Assembly: GCF_900197575.1 (NCBI RefSeq)
Contig: NZ_FZLN01000001.1
Location: 1,302,001-1,366,000 of the forward strand
Length of the DNA stretch: 64,000 nt
Reading direction: 5' to 3'
Origin: Acinetobacter apis
Lineage (GTDB): Bacteria; Pseudomonadota; Gammaproteobacteria; Pseudomonadales; Moraxellaceae
In this document: in pieces, positions 8,409 to 17,845 of the stretch
Layout: every line of letters begins with the position of its first letter
Position numbering within the stretch: the stretch's first letter is position 1
The notes under the pieces: generated by a model
What the model saw: the letters and a program-made list of their open reading frames with translations, nothing else
Told to the model about the DNA's origin: nothing
The model's database searches: none
Position numbers and translations under genes: made by a program

Positions 8409-9287
8409 ATGGATGCACATCTTTGGATCATTTTCACATGGATTGTGAAAGTATTTTTATATTTAGGCTTGTCTATGAGTGTAGGCGGCCTATTTTGTTA
8501 TCATTATTTTTGTCATGAAAAGCATAGCCAAATTGCTGTATTTCAATACATCAGATGGGGTGCAGTGCTTGGCTTGATAAGCAGTGTACTTAGTTTTTTA
8601 TTGTTAATTGCAAGTTTTGCCCAAACAGGGTTCAGTGGGCTATGGAATGCCACCTATTTTTCACTGTTGATGAATACGCCTGTTGGCATGGTGCATACCT
8701 TACGAATTTTGAGCTTTTTGGCTTTAGTTGTGGTTATTGTGCTGCCATGGCAACACAGGTCAGCATGGTCTTTTGTTAAAAAACTACTGATTGCAACGCT
8801 TTGCATCCCCATTATTATCAGCTTTTCACAGCTTGGACATGTCACCAACTTAGCCGTGTATGCCCAAGTACTTGTATCGTTTCATGTCGCTACCATGTCT
8901 TTGTGGATGGGTTCACTGTATCCATTGTGGTGGCTAAATCGGCATACCCATCGTTTCACATTTAAAACACATGTTGAACAATTTGGGCAAATTGCTTTGG
9001 GCGTTGTCGGCATCTTGATTGTCTGTGGGGTCAGTGTGTTATTTCTACTTTTACCGAGTATCATGACGTTATTTACCACACCTTATGGCAATACCTTGCT
9101 TGTTAAGCTGCTTTTGGTATTCAGTATTTTGGTGTTGGCTACATGCAATAAGCTTTATTTTACACCACGCTTAGACCAGCCCAACATGTATAAAGTATTT
9201 AGATCTGTTTTAACTTTTGAAATGCTGCTTGGCTTTGCCATTTTAGTTACCACAAGCTTTATGACCACTGTGGTTGGAATTGATTGA
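8409..9287 (+). CDS. copD: CopD-like copper transport membrane protein
   Basis: A 292-residue integral membrane protein with about eight hydrophobic helices (for example VFLYLGLSMSVGGLFCYHYF, LGLISSVLSFLLLIASFA, MLLGFAILVTTSFMTTV), typical of the CopD domain family. Histidines sit at membrane boundaries (SQLGHVTNLAVYAQVLVSFH and nearby), as expected for copper handling. It follows copC by 14 bases and so is almost certainly co-transcribed with it. Its stop abuts, with no gap, the stop of the convergent SGNH hydrolase, and no hairpin terminator is visible between them. Confidence 0.88.
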   Translation: MDAHLWIIFTWIVKVFLYLGLSMSVGGLFCYHYFCHEKHSQIAVFQYIRWGAVLGLISSVLSFLLLIASFAQTGFSGLWNATYFSLLMNTPVGMVHTLRILSFLALVVVIVLPWQHRSAWSFVKKLLIATLCIPIIISFSQLGHVTNLAVYAQVLVSFHVATMSLWMGSLYPLWWLNRHTHRFTFKTHVEQFGQIALGVVGILIVCGVSVLFLLLPSIMTLFTTPYGNTLLVKLLLVFSILVLATCNKLYFTPRLDQPNMYKVFRSVLTFEMLLGFAILVTTSFMTTVVGID

Positions 9288-10154
9288 TTAAGACGGCTGA
9301 ATAACATTAAAAATGGCTTTTGCTGTGGCTTCAGCCCCTGCTAAATTGGGATGAAAATCCGCACCCTTCTTCGATTTAAAACCATTCACCCATGGTGTTT
9401 GGCTACATACACTGTGCACTTTTGAAATTGTTGCCATATCCACCAAAGTAACAGCCGTTTCTTTTGCAACATCACGGGTAATTTGTGCCAATTGATCTGC
9501 AACTGCTGTGACATGTGCTACTTGATCTGCGGTTAAACCGAGTGCTGTGCATGTTCCCTCTACAGGCACAACCACAGGATAAGTCACAACCACAATATGT
9601 GCATGTGGTGATCGACGTTTAATTTCTTGAATAGTGGCTTTTAACAACTGAGCCAAATCAGCAAAACGTTTGTGGTCTCTTGGTATTTTTCTTTTTAATA
9701 CTGAGCTGATTGCATGAGCTACAATATGCTGTTGGTTTTGATATGCCATCCATGTTAAATCACCAATATACCCCACATCATTACCACCTGCGGTGAGTGT
9801 GACAAGCTTGGTATCAGGACCAAGTGCATCGATTTGTGGACCAAGCATACGCTGCCCACCGTTTAAAATATGGCGTACTGTAGCCCCTGAAGATGTCATG
9901 TCTGTAAATGACGATATATTCAGTAAGCGTGCCAATTGCTGTGGGTAACCATTGACACTGCGCTGTGAAATTATAGGGCTATTGGGGGCACGTTCACCGA
10001 GCCCTAGCCCTGCAGCAAATGAACTGCCTAAAGCAACATATTCAGCATTTTTTTTCACAGGCAAACGGCGCTGATGTAACCAAAATGCCGTCCCCAACGC
10101 TGTTGTACCTAATGCGGTATAGGTTAATAACTTACATACAGAAAAATGTGCCAT
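9288..10154 (-). CDS. SGNH/GDSL-type secreted or membrane-anchored hydrolase
   Basis: A 288-residue SGNH hydrolase. After an N-terminal hydrophobic stretch (LLTYTALGTTALGTAFWL), block I reads EYVALGSSFAAGLG with Ser45 as the likely nucleophile. Block III is LTAGGNDVGY, and block V near the C-terminus is ADFHPNLAG with His268. The GSSFAAG form resembles the esterase branch whose Asp is replaced by Ser, unlike classical GDSL lipases. The substrate is probably an ester (lipid or acyl-carbohydrate) and cannot be specified. The N-terminus could be an uncleaved anchor or a signal peptide. It is convergent with copD, the stops touching. Confidence 0.85.
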   Translation of the reverse strand: MAHFSVCKLLTYTALGTTALGTAFWLHQRRLPVKKNAEYVALGSSFAAGLGLGERAPNSPIISQRSVNGYPQQLARLLNISSFTDMTSSGATVRHILNGGQRMLGPQIDALGPDTKLVTLTAGGNDVGYIGDLTWMAYQNQQHIVAHAISSVLKRKIPRDHKRFADLAQLLKATIQEIKRRSPHAHIVVVTYPVVVPVEGTCTALGLTADQVAHVTAVADQLAQITRDVAKETAVTLVDMATISKVHSVCSQTPWVNGFKSKKGADFHPNLAGAEATAKAIFNVIQPS

Positions 10155-10286
10155 GGTCTTGTTCTAATGAATCAGCTAAAAGAATAAAATAATTATTTGA
10201 CCTGATCAGACGAGATTAAAGTACACATTTGTATCACTTTAATACGCTGTTTAGGCTTAATGTATCTATATAGTTGCTTGTAATGA

Positions 10287-11063
10287 CTAATCATCAATCC
10301 CGCTGTAATTCCAATCTTTAGGAATATTCGGTTGTTTCGGTGCTCGATTTAAATCAATATTTAAAGCACGACTACTTTTCGTGGTTTTAGGATTTTTTCC
10401 AGACAAGGATGCGCTGTAGTTATAACGAAATTGCCACTGCATCGCTTTTAATGGACGAATGGACACCGCTAAATTGTATTCGTCATGACAGTTGCCTTTT
10501 GCTTGTTTATAGTCTTGCTCTGAAAAACAGGCACGCATGGTTTGCTTTAAACTAAATGGATAATTGCCAATAAACTGCTGTGTTTTTCCGTTGTTTAATA
10601 ACTCATAAAAATTTGCACGCTCCATGGTTGCACCGCCACCAGAGTATAGTTCTGAGTATGAGTGAATCCGTGCAATTGCAAAGCGATTGTCTGCTATTGG
10701 AAAAAGTTTTGGATAAACATATAGTTTTGAGTTATTCAGCGCAATTTGATCAGCAGAGAGTTTTTGCGTCAGATCAATTTTCCAATGCTGCAATAGTTTC
10801 GGTTGAGCATCTGTGGTGGTAAACACTGCAACTTGGTCATCTGCCAATAACCAAAGGTGTTGGTCTGCGGTGGTAACGCTTTTCCAACGTTCAGGATGGG
10901 CACAAAGGCTTTGCTGCTGAGCACAAATATCTTTTTGTACTATAGGGCTTATTTTATTTTTGCTGCTGAATGATTGAATATCCAATGGCGCTGCCCAAGC
11001 TTGAATGGCAATTAAGCTGCTTGCAACAAAGAAACCACACTTGCGAATAATTTTTTTTGTCAT
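10287..11063 (-). CDS. Secreted protein of unknown function
   Basis: A 258-residue protein that I do not recognise. The frame is open from further upstream, but the ATG at 11061-11063 gives a clean signal peptide (MTKKIIRKCGFFVASSLIAI, cleavage after QAWA), so this start is preferred. The mature part has two cysteine pairs (DICAQQQSLC and ACFSEQDYKQAKGNC) that may form periplasmic disulfides. It also has repeated short beta-like segments (HLWLLADDQVAVFTTTDAQP and similar), reminiscent of a beta-rich fold. It stands alone on the minus strand between the hydrolase and the accessory nuclease gene. Confidence 0.7.
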   Translation of the reverse strand: MTKKIIRKCGFFVASSLIAIQAWAAPLDIQSFSSKNKISPIVQKDICAQQQSLCAHPERWKSVTTADQHLWLLADDQVAVFTTTDAQPKLLQHWKIDLTQKLSADQIALNNSKLYVYPKLFPIADNRFAIARIHSYSELYSGGGATMERANFYELLNNGKTQQFIGNYPFSLKQTMRACFSEQDYKQAKGNCHDEYNLAVSIRPLKAMQWQFRYNYSASLSGKNPKTTKSSRALNIDLNRAPKQPNIPKDWNYSGIDD

Positions 11064-11174
11064 GGTCTTAAGTTGTATTTTAATTAGTAAGCTCATATTA
11101 CAATTTATGAGGTATGCAATTAAACAAGTAATACTTAGACAATATAACAAATCATACAAAACCAATATATAAAG

Positions 11175-12194
11175 CTATAACGATTTAACTTTATACCAAT
11201 CACACTCGGCAGCCTGATTTGAACCACATTTAGTTTTTTTTGCTTTACAATAAATTGGCTGATTACCATCAAAACTCCAATTTTCCCCACTATATTTACA
11301 CAAATAACAGTTTTTGATTGGTACTTTATTTTGAGATGCTAATCTAACTTGAGAGATAAAAAACTCTCCATGGGAATAACCGTATTGTATGCTTGAATTT
11401 ACAAACTCTAAATCAGTTTCAATCAAATTATAATAAACAATTCTTTGCTTAAATTTGGCTATTTTAGTTTCAATATCTGATAGATATGTTAATTCTAAAA
11501 AAGATTTTCCTGAATCCCATACATAAAAGGCAAAAAACTGCTTTTTCATACAGACACATTCGCTTTCTGGTATTACAGCTATACCTTGATTAAACCCTAA
11601 AAAAAGTGCGTCATTCTCAGTTATGTGATAGTTTTTAATTTTGTCAATATCTTCTTCAGAGTTAATAGGAATTTCTATTATTCGCTTACCAGAAGATTCT
11701 TTTTTTTCACTTAGAAAATGAGTTACAGCAATTTCTACATATATAGTCTCTTTAGGACTAGATTCACGCAAAAGTAAAATATCTGGTATAAAATTATTAT
11801 CTTTCTTTTCTACTTTCACCTTAGAGTAATAATTTGTTAAATCATATCGTCTACTTGTGAAACCAAGACCGCAGTACTTACGAATAACTCTTTTAAATTT
11901 ATGACATCTTTTTGGTATACTAAATTCAATATAAAATGGGTCATTTTCTTTTAAACAATTATTATATGTTTCAAAAAAAACTTGCTTACCTAAACAGTGC
12001 AAGTAAGTTTCGCCATTACATTCTTGTATGTTTTTATGTGCAAAATGTGGTTTTTTAACTTTTCCATTAACTTTAGCTATTAATAATTTTCCACAGCCAA
12101 AACAGAAAAAATCATTAAATATACTCTGACCAACTAAATCAATTGCTTTTATCGCTTTCCCTTGTTTATTTTTTGCATATTGATATCTTGCCAT
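11175..12194 (-). CDS. CoiA-like zinc-finger nuclease, putative defence gene
   Basis: A 339-residue protein resembling the CoiA competence-protein family in layout. The N-terminus has a zinc-finger-like CxxC (Cys31, Cys34) followed by HFAH (His50, His53). A PD-(D/E)xK-type core follows, with FIPDILLL (Asp138) and IYVEIAVTH (Glu154); the usual lysine is alanine, with lysines shortly after. The C-terminus has a second cysteine cluster (Cys296, 299, 316, 323, 331), likely metal-binding. CoiA proteins act in DNA processing during transformation, but many CoiA-like proteins occur in accessory DNA with unknown roles. The gene is AT-rich and lies 97 bases after the NACHT-like nuclease gene on the same strand, so they may be one unit. 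The function is inferred only. Confidence 0.7.
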   Translation of the reverse strand: MARYQYAKNKQGKAIKAIDLVGQSIFNDFFCFGCGKLLIAKVNGKVKKPHFAHKNIQECNGETYLHCLGKQVFFETYNNCLKENDPFYIEFSIPKRCHKFKRVIRKYCGLGFTSRRYDLTNYYSKVKVEKKDNNFIPDILLLRESSPKETIYVEIAVTHFLSEKKESSGKRIIEIPINSEEDIDKIKNYHITENDALFLGFNQGIAVIPESECVCMKKQFFAFYVWDSGKSFLELTYLSDIETKIAKFKQRIVYYNLIETDLEFVNSSIQYGYSHGEFFISQVRLASQNKVPIKNCYLCKYSGENWSFDGNQPIYCKAKKTKCGSNQAAECDWYKVKSL

Positions 12195-12291
12195 TAAGTT
12201 TAACTCTATTTAGTTAATAAAATTAACGATTTTATTGATCATAAATAAAATAGCTATAGATCATCAAAAAAAATTTCTTAATATTCGATAT

Positions 12292-15200
12292 TTAACTGTC
12301 TGAAACTTTCCCTCGTTTATTTAAATCAATAACAATAACCTTTATACAATCTATTCCTGTCCACTCATGAGCAATTGAATACCAGTAATTTTGCAAAGCC
12401 TCTTCTAACCCATCTAAACCTACATTTTTACTTTGGATTTTCCATTTCTTATCTGCATTTTGGGCAACTAGTAAAAAAATGCCACATCCAGCTGTGGTTT
12501 CACGTAAATAATCACCCACTAGTTGGTTTCTTAATCTTTCACATAGTTTTGGACCTGTCCAATCTTTATCAAGGATTTTTAATTCAATCGGTACCGGACT
12601 AGTAATCATAAAATGATCTAAACGAATATCAGTTCGTTGACTATTTGCAAGCTCATATTCTTGAGTAATTGAAAATTTTCCTATCCCTTTTTGCTTTAAT
12701 TCACGAGCAATAAGATTTCTCATTTCTGTTTCTTTCTTAACTCTTTTCCATGTCAACCAAGCACTATCATCTCCATTTTCAAGCCAATCTTTTAAATCAA
12801 TTGTCTTTAATACTGCTAGATTAAATAACTCTTTATGTGTTTTGGGCTTAATACTGCCTGATATCTCAAAGTCTCGTATTTGTTCGATATGCCATGCATC
12901 TATATCCCCACAAGATAAAGCAATGTCATAAGCTATTCTTTCTAGCCAAATCCGTCTAGTCTCACAAATGGTTTCCTTTGAAAGTTCTTGAATAGCATGA
13001 TAGCTTTCAGCACATGGAATTTCTTTTAAATACTTAAAAAGTAGATCTCTAGCATCCTGTGCATTATCTCTTAATGTAGGCGAGTACGCTCCTGTATTAG
13101 CTCTATGCAAATCTTCTTCTATTTTTATGTATTTATTCATTAAAGCATGCAACATTTTTAAATATTTTATTTTTTTAAACTCATTGTCTCCTGCCCGACC
13201 ATTGATAGCATGGATTTTTCCTAATAAATGACAAACGAAAATTTGGGCTGAATTTACAGCATCTATCTCAGGTAATGACTTTAACCAGTTGGTTAAAGAA
13301 AGAATTCCATTTTGAGGATCACTATCTACATAAAGTGCATACCACCAAGCTTTCTGCTCGTTAGAATTTGATTTAGCTACCATTTGCTTAGCAAGTAAAA
13401 TAAAATTTTCTTTACCAAGAGTAGAATTAATTAATATTTGTACAGCATATGTCCTTTGGTCTTTGTGCAAAAAAACGGGGGAATTCTTCTTAAGCCAATC
13501 TAATATCTTAGGAGCTATATCGTTATGCAACCATGGTGTATGATAAAATATGTCTTGTATAACATGGTTATAGCTATTTTTTATATCATGAGCAGCTGAT
13601 TCAAACTCCCAAACCAACTCTTTATTGATGGCTTCAATAACTTTATTTGGAAAAAGTTGGTATAACTTCTCAAACCATGAAGGGAATCCTGGGCTGTCCC
13701 ATGTAATATATCTAATTGCATTGTTTATTTCGTTATCATTTAATTTTTTAAAAAAATTTAAATCTTCACTAAATTCAATTTCTAAACCAGCCAAACCAAA
13801 AATTAAATTATCAGGAGTTGAATTCTTCTTCAAATTGCTATCTTCTGAATATAATTTTGGTTTATATATGCGCCAAAATTTTTTTGCTGAATCTTTATAG
13901 GCATTTGCGACATTTTCACCAAACTCAGGAATTAAACTACCCCAATTTGCATAAGCACTATGAGATTGAGTTTTTTTTTCTATTGAGTTCATTAACCAAA
14001 CATGATTATTGCTTAATTGAGCATTTAGAGTAGCAGGTGTATTAAAAATCTGTTCTGGATTATTTTTTAATCGATTAATCCAATCTAATCTAGACTGAAT
14101 TGTCTCGGCTCTTTCTTTTTCTCTTAATAACTGTATATCTTTCCATTTTTGTTGGTCTTCTATATAAGTATCATCTAATACTGGATTCAATAATGAATTT
14201 ACATGTTTTTTAAGATCTGGATAATTTGTACTCTTTTCCTGTATTTTCTCTAATATATCAACACACTTATTTTTTTGATTATAAATAGCAAATGCTCTGT
14301 TTATAATTACAATTTGATCATCACAAGTTTTTTCATCAAGATAATTTAATAAACGATCTAAACTTTTATCATTAAATTCCCAAAAGTGTTCTTCATCACA
14401 AACATTAAAATCATTTAGTAGCCTTCCACCATTGTTAGTACTAACAATATATTTTCGTGATCTATCTATTGCACACCAATACAACTTATCATTTAACTGC
14501 TCCCACATTGGAATATTAGATTCCAAATAGTTACTTTTTATAGAGACACTAAAATCTTCATGATATTTTAATGCTATTGAATCTATTAAAATATTAATTG
14601 TTATTTTTTCAAGAGCGAAATCGCTACGTTCTTTTACTAACTTTTCAATAATTTTGAATGCAATATCTAAAGTCCATGCATATTGTTTAGAAAGCTCATA
14701 CTCTCTAGCTCGATAACATGGTTGTGTTCTTAATAGTTTTTCAATACCAATTAATAATTCAAAGATCAATCGCTCTTCACATTTTTGTATGAAGTAAGTC
14801 AAAGATTGATTTAAATCATCATATTGATATTGTTTTTTGTCATTGGCTATTTGCAATGAATCTATAAGTAATCGAATGATACTTTCATCTGGCTCAATTT
14901 CACTGACAAGTTCCGCAATTAGTTTTCTATCTAAGGGTTTTTTCTTGTTAAGATCCGTCCACAACTCATATTTATTTTGATCATTGCTAGACCCTATAAT
15001 CGCTCGGATAGATATTCTTCTCAAATATACATCTCGGCTAGAATCTAAGGCAATTAATTTTAATGTAGTAGTCGCTTGAGTGTATCTGCCTTGCCAAGCC
15101 ATTTGTGCTAGAAAAAAGATGGCATTATCATTGTCAATATATTGATTTATCAAAGATACTACTAGTGTTTCTAAATCAGCGTTTGCAATTTTTGTAACAG

Positions 15201-16518
15201 CACTATTATAACTAATTGTACAACCATCTTTATTATTAACTATTCTATCTATATATTTTGATAAAACTTGTTTGCGTACTTCTAACGATAGCTGAGAAGG
15301 ATCTCCACTTTCAAAAATGATTTCTGGCTGATATTGAATTACTTTTTTACATATTTTATCATCTAAAACTGCCAACCAAGGTAATAACGGACGAAGCGTG
15401 GGCACTATAATTTTTTTATCAAACTGCTCCCGAAAAAATAATTTTTCAACTGATAATCTATCATCACCATTTAGTAATTTGAAAAACCATTGAGACGCCA
15501 AGAATTCTCGAATATCTCTATGCCTAAAACTTACAGCATCATATAAAATATCATTAAATATTCCTGACTGTAATAGACTTGTTACTTCTTCATTATTCCA
15601 ATCTGGTAAAAGTGTTGATGCATTTATTACTTTATCATTATCATGCATAGAAGATGGCGTAGCTATATTCATGTTACGCATCAAAATAACTGCTGCTGCA
15701 AGACGTTGAGCTCCTTCATATAATTTTTCAAAGTTAATCGTATTAGATTTTCTGTCTAGTGTGTGTCTTTCTCTTAAACGTTGCTCAATATTATATTTAA
15801 TAATATTTAAACGAGAGTCTAATTTATTGTCACTTCTCCATTTCAAAATAATATTATCTAAATCAAAAGGTCTTTCAGCTAAACTTAATAGATCAAACCT
15901 TTTAATTTCATTTATTAACTCAGCAATATTATGTACAGAACGCTGCTGGCAAAACTGTTGTATATCTTCATATTTTAAAGGATTTAACTGATAGACCTTC
16001 AAAGAGCTTTTATCTGTATTGCCATCTAAAGGAAAAAATAATTCTGAATCTAATAACGTTGCATCTTCTGTATATCGCCAACTATAAGGTCGACTTGAAA
16101 TATAAACATGGCATCTTTGAGCTGCACTTTTGACTTTTTGTACAAATTTTTTAATTTTACTTTGAAATTCTTTTGGACCTCTTAATCGAGCTTCATCAAC
16201 TGAATCTAAAAAAAACCATGCATCATCAGTAGATGAAATCCAATCTAAAAATAAACTTTCATCCCCTACTTCGAATGATGTTGTAAGTTCATTATCAATA
16301 TCCTCAATTCTTATAAAAAATGAAAATTTTCTAGCTTGTTCTAATTTTTCAGCCTGCTTTTTAAATTCTAATGTTTTACCAGCTCCTGCCTCAGCTAAAA
16401 CGACACACCTGTATTCTTGTAATAATGCACTCCATTGAATGGATTCTTCTGCGTTTAATTTTAAAGAGTCATCAGGAATTATTTGAGAAAATTTCCGATC
16501 AAGATTTATATAAGTCAT
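12292..16518 (-). CDS. NACHT/STAND-like NTPase with C-terminal PD-(D/E)xK-like domain
   Basis: A 1408-residue protein. Near the N-terminus are Walker A (EAGAGKT, residues 43-49), Walker B (WFFLDSVDEAR, 101-111) and a sensor-like SSRP (141-144), a NACHT-type arrangement. The motif FRHRDIREFLASQWFF near 330 is the NACHT-associated element that follows the NTPase core. A long helical middle, probably HEAT/TPR-like, runs to about 1200. The C-terminus has QRTDIRLDHF (Asp1297) and PIELKIL (Glu1312, Lys1314) followed by LRNQLVGDYLRETTAGCGIF, a PD-(D/E)xK-like nuclease pattern. Bacterial NACHT/STAND proteins include anti-phage sensors such as Avs, but those usually carry the effector at the N-terminus. 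I do not recognise this exact layout. Spot counts of two 60-base lines gave 25% and 30% G+C, against 48% in a proA line. Confidence 0.8.
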   Translation of the reverse strand: MTYINLDRKFSQIIPDDSLKLNAEESIQWSALLQEYRCVVLAEAGAGKTLEFKKQAEKLEQARKFSFFIRIEDIDNELTTSFEVGDESLFLDWISSTDDAWFFLDSVDEARLRGPKEFQSKIKKFVQKVKSAAQRCHVYISSRPYSWRYTEDATLLDSELFFPLDGNTDKSSLKVYQLNPLKYEDIQQFCQQRSVHNIAELINEIKRFDLLSLAERPFDLDNIILKWRSDNKLDSRLNIIKYNIEQRLRERHTLDRKSNTINFEKLYEGAQRLAAAVILMRNMNIATPSSMHDNDKVINASTLLPDWNNEEVTSLLQSGIFNDILYDAVSFRHRDIREFLASQWFFKLLNGDDRLSVEKLFFREQFDKKIIVPTLRPLLPWLAVLDDKICKKVIQYQPEIIFESGDPSQLSLEVRKQVLSKYIDRIVNNKDGCTISYNSAVTKIANADLETLVVSLINQYIDNDNAIFFLAQMAWQGRYTQATTTLKLIALDSSRDVYLRRISIRAIIGSSNDQNKYELWTDLNKKKPLDRKLIAELVSEIEPDESIIRLLIDSLQIANDKKQYQYDDLNQSLTYFIQKCEERLIFELLIGIEKLLRTQPCYRAREYELSKQYAWTLDIAFKIIEKLVKERSDFALEKITINILIDSIALKYHEDFSVSIKSNYLESNIPMWEQLNDKLYWCAIDRSRKYIVSTNNGGRLLNDFNVCDEEHFWEFNDKSLDRLLNYLDEKTCDDQIVIINRAFAIYNQKNKCVDILEKIQEKSTNYPDLKKHVNSLLNPVLDDTYIEDQQKWKDIQLLREKERAETIQSRLDWINRLKNNPEQIFNTPATLNAQLSNNHVWLMNSIEKKTQSHSAYANWGSLIPEFGENVANAYKDSAKKFWRIYKPKLYSEDSNLKKNSTPDNLIFGLAGLEIEFSEDLNFFKKLNDNEINNAIRYITWDSPGFPSWFEKLYQLFPNKVIEAINKELVWEFESAAHDIKNSYNHVIQDIFYHTPWLHNDIAPKILDWLKKNSPVFLHKDQRTYAVQILINSTLGKENFILLAKQMVAKSNSNEQKAWWYALYVDSDPQNGILSLTNWLKSLPEIDAVNSAQIFVCHLLGKIHAINGRAGDNEFKKIKYLKMLHALMNKYIKIEEDLHRANTGAYSPTLRDNAQDARDLLFKYLKEIPCAESYHAIQELSKETICETRRIWLERIAYDIALSCGDIDAWHIEQIRDFEISGSIKPKTHKELFNLAVLKTIDLKDWLENGDDSAWLTWKRVKKETEMRNLIARELKQKGIGKFSITQEYELANSQRTDIRLDHFMITSPVPIELKILDKDWTGPKLCERLRNQLVGDYLRETTAGCGIFLLVAQNADKKWKIQSKNVGLDGLEEALQNYWYSIAHEWTGIDCIKVIVIDLNKRGKVSDS

Positions 16519-16723
16519 ATAATTAAATAACTTGAAATTTTATAAACATAATAATTAATGTATGAAAAAAATCCTATAAAATATTAGTAAACTTCGAATA
16601 TTAAATTTGTGTTCATTGACAAACCCCTTAGATTCTTTTCTAATCACTCCTCTTTTGCGATCTACTGTTTTAATCAACTAAGCTATAGTGCGTCGCCAAA
16701 TCATCATGCCTAGGAGTAATAGA
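16519..16723. other. Divergent spacer between accessory block and dusA
   Basis: This 205-base gap must hold the promoters of the NACHT-like gene (minus) and dusA (plus). It is AT-rich on the accessory side and changes composition near 16620. The dusA ribosome binding site AGGAG is at 16712-16716. No direct repeat of the dusA 5' end was found near the other edge of the block at 11070-11175, so no attachment-site pair could be identified. Confidence 0.5.
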
Positions 16724-17752
16724 ATGACTGAATCTCATCTTAAAACAGAACCATTACCTACTCCTCGTATATCAGTCGCACCAATGATGGATTGGACCAC
16801 CAAAGACTACCGTTACTTTGCACGTTTATTTAATCCCAATGTGGTGCTATATACTGAAATGGTCACCACAGGCGCTATTTTATTTGGTGATGCAGTACGG
16901 CATTTAAGTTTTAATACAGAAGAACAGCCTGTGGTATTACAGCTTGGAGGGTCAAATCCAAAGGACCTCGCGCTTTGCAGTAAAATGGGACAAGACTATG
17001 GCTACCAAGAAATAAATTTGAATGTTGGCTGCCCAAGCGACCGTGTACAAAATAATAAGATTGGTGCATGTTTAATGGCTGAACCTGATCTCGTTGCAGA
17101 ATGTATTGCGGCTATGCAAAATGCGGTTGATATTCCAGTGCACGTGAAACACCGTATTGGCATTGATGATATGCAGTCTTATGAAGAAATGCTGCATTTT
17201 GTAGATACTGTGGCGGCAACAGGTTGTCAGCATTTTGTGGTTCATGCACGAATAGCACTATTAAACGGGCTATCGCCAAAAGAAAACCGTGACGTTCCAC
17301 CACTTCGCTATGAAGATGTATACCGTTTAAAACGAGAGCGTCCACATTTATATATCGAAATTAATGGTGGCATAAAAACTGTAGAAGACACCAAGCTGCA
17401 TTTACAACATGTGGATGGCGTGATGATTGGACGTGAGGCTTACCATAATCCGTACGTGTTAGCTGAACTTGGGCATGCTTTATGGCAAGATCCATTGCCC
17501 AATCGTTTTGACATTATGGAACGCATGATGCCTTACATTGAACAGCGTTTAGCAAACGGCGCACCTATGTCTATTATTACACGGCATATTCTTGGCTTAT
17601 TTCAAAACTTGCCAGGTGCAAGAAAATGGCGCCAAGCACTCAGCGGTGGTAAAGCCAAAACAGTTGATGATATTTTGTTTGCCATTCAACAGATGCAAGA
17701 AGCCATCGAACGCACAGAATTGTATCTAGCCACTCATCAACGCGAAGATTAG
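16724..17752 (+). CDS. dusA: tRNA-dihydrouridine synthase A
   Basis: An FMN-dependent enzyme of about 342 residues that reduces uridines in the tRNA D-loop. The frame is open from GTG 16688, but AGGAG sits 7 bases before the ATG at 16724, which gives the normal N-terminus followed by RISVAPMMDWTTKDYRYFAR. Further family motifs are TGAILFGDAVRHLSFN, LNVGCPSDRVQNNKIGACLM (with the catalytic cysteine) and VKHRIGIDD; a late DGVMIGREAYHNPYV binds FMN phosphate. The 5' end of dusA is an established integration target for a family of prophage and island integrases. Here the accessory nuclease block ends immediately upstream, though no integrase remains. Confidence 0.96.
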   Translation: MTESHLKTEPLPTPRISVAPMMDWTTKDYRYFARLFNPNVVLYTEMVTTGAILFGDAVRHLSFNTEEQPVVLQLGGSNPKDLALCSKMGQDYGYQEINLNVGCPSDRVQNNKIGACLMAEPDLVAECIAAMQNAVDIPVHVKHRIGIDDMQSYEEMLHFVDTVAATGCQHFVVHARIALLNGLSPKENRDVPPLRYEDVYRLKRERPHLYIEINGGIKTVEDTKLHLQHVDGVMIGREAYHNPYVLAELGHALWQDPLPNRFDIMERMMPYIEQRLANGAPMSIITRHILGLFQNLPGARKWRQALSGGKAKTVDDILFAIQQMQEAIERTELYLATHQRED

Positions 17753-17768
17753 TATCATCAGCAAGGCA

Positions 17769-17788
17769 AAGAGGGTTATCACCCTCTT
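17769..17788 (+). terminator. Possible terminator after dusA
   Basis: A perfect 8-bp stem (AAGAGGGT at 17769-17776 with ACCCTCTT at 17781-17788) around a TATC loop, 16 bases after the dusA stop. The tail is not a strong T run, so termination may be partial. Confidence 0.55.
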
Positions 17789-17845
17789 GTCAGCTGATCT
17801 AATTCAGCGCATCATGCCTAAATCATTATTCAACCACCATTGCTC

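Noticed and set aside
11060..16800. Attachment-site repeats flanking the accessory block
   Set aside because: No copy of the dusA 5' sequence was seen at the left edge, and no integrase is present.
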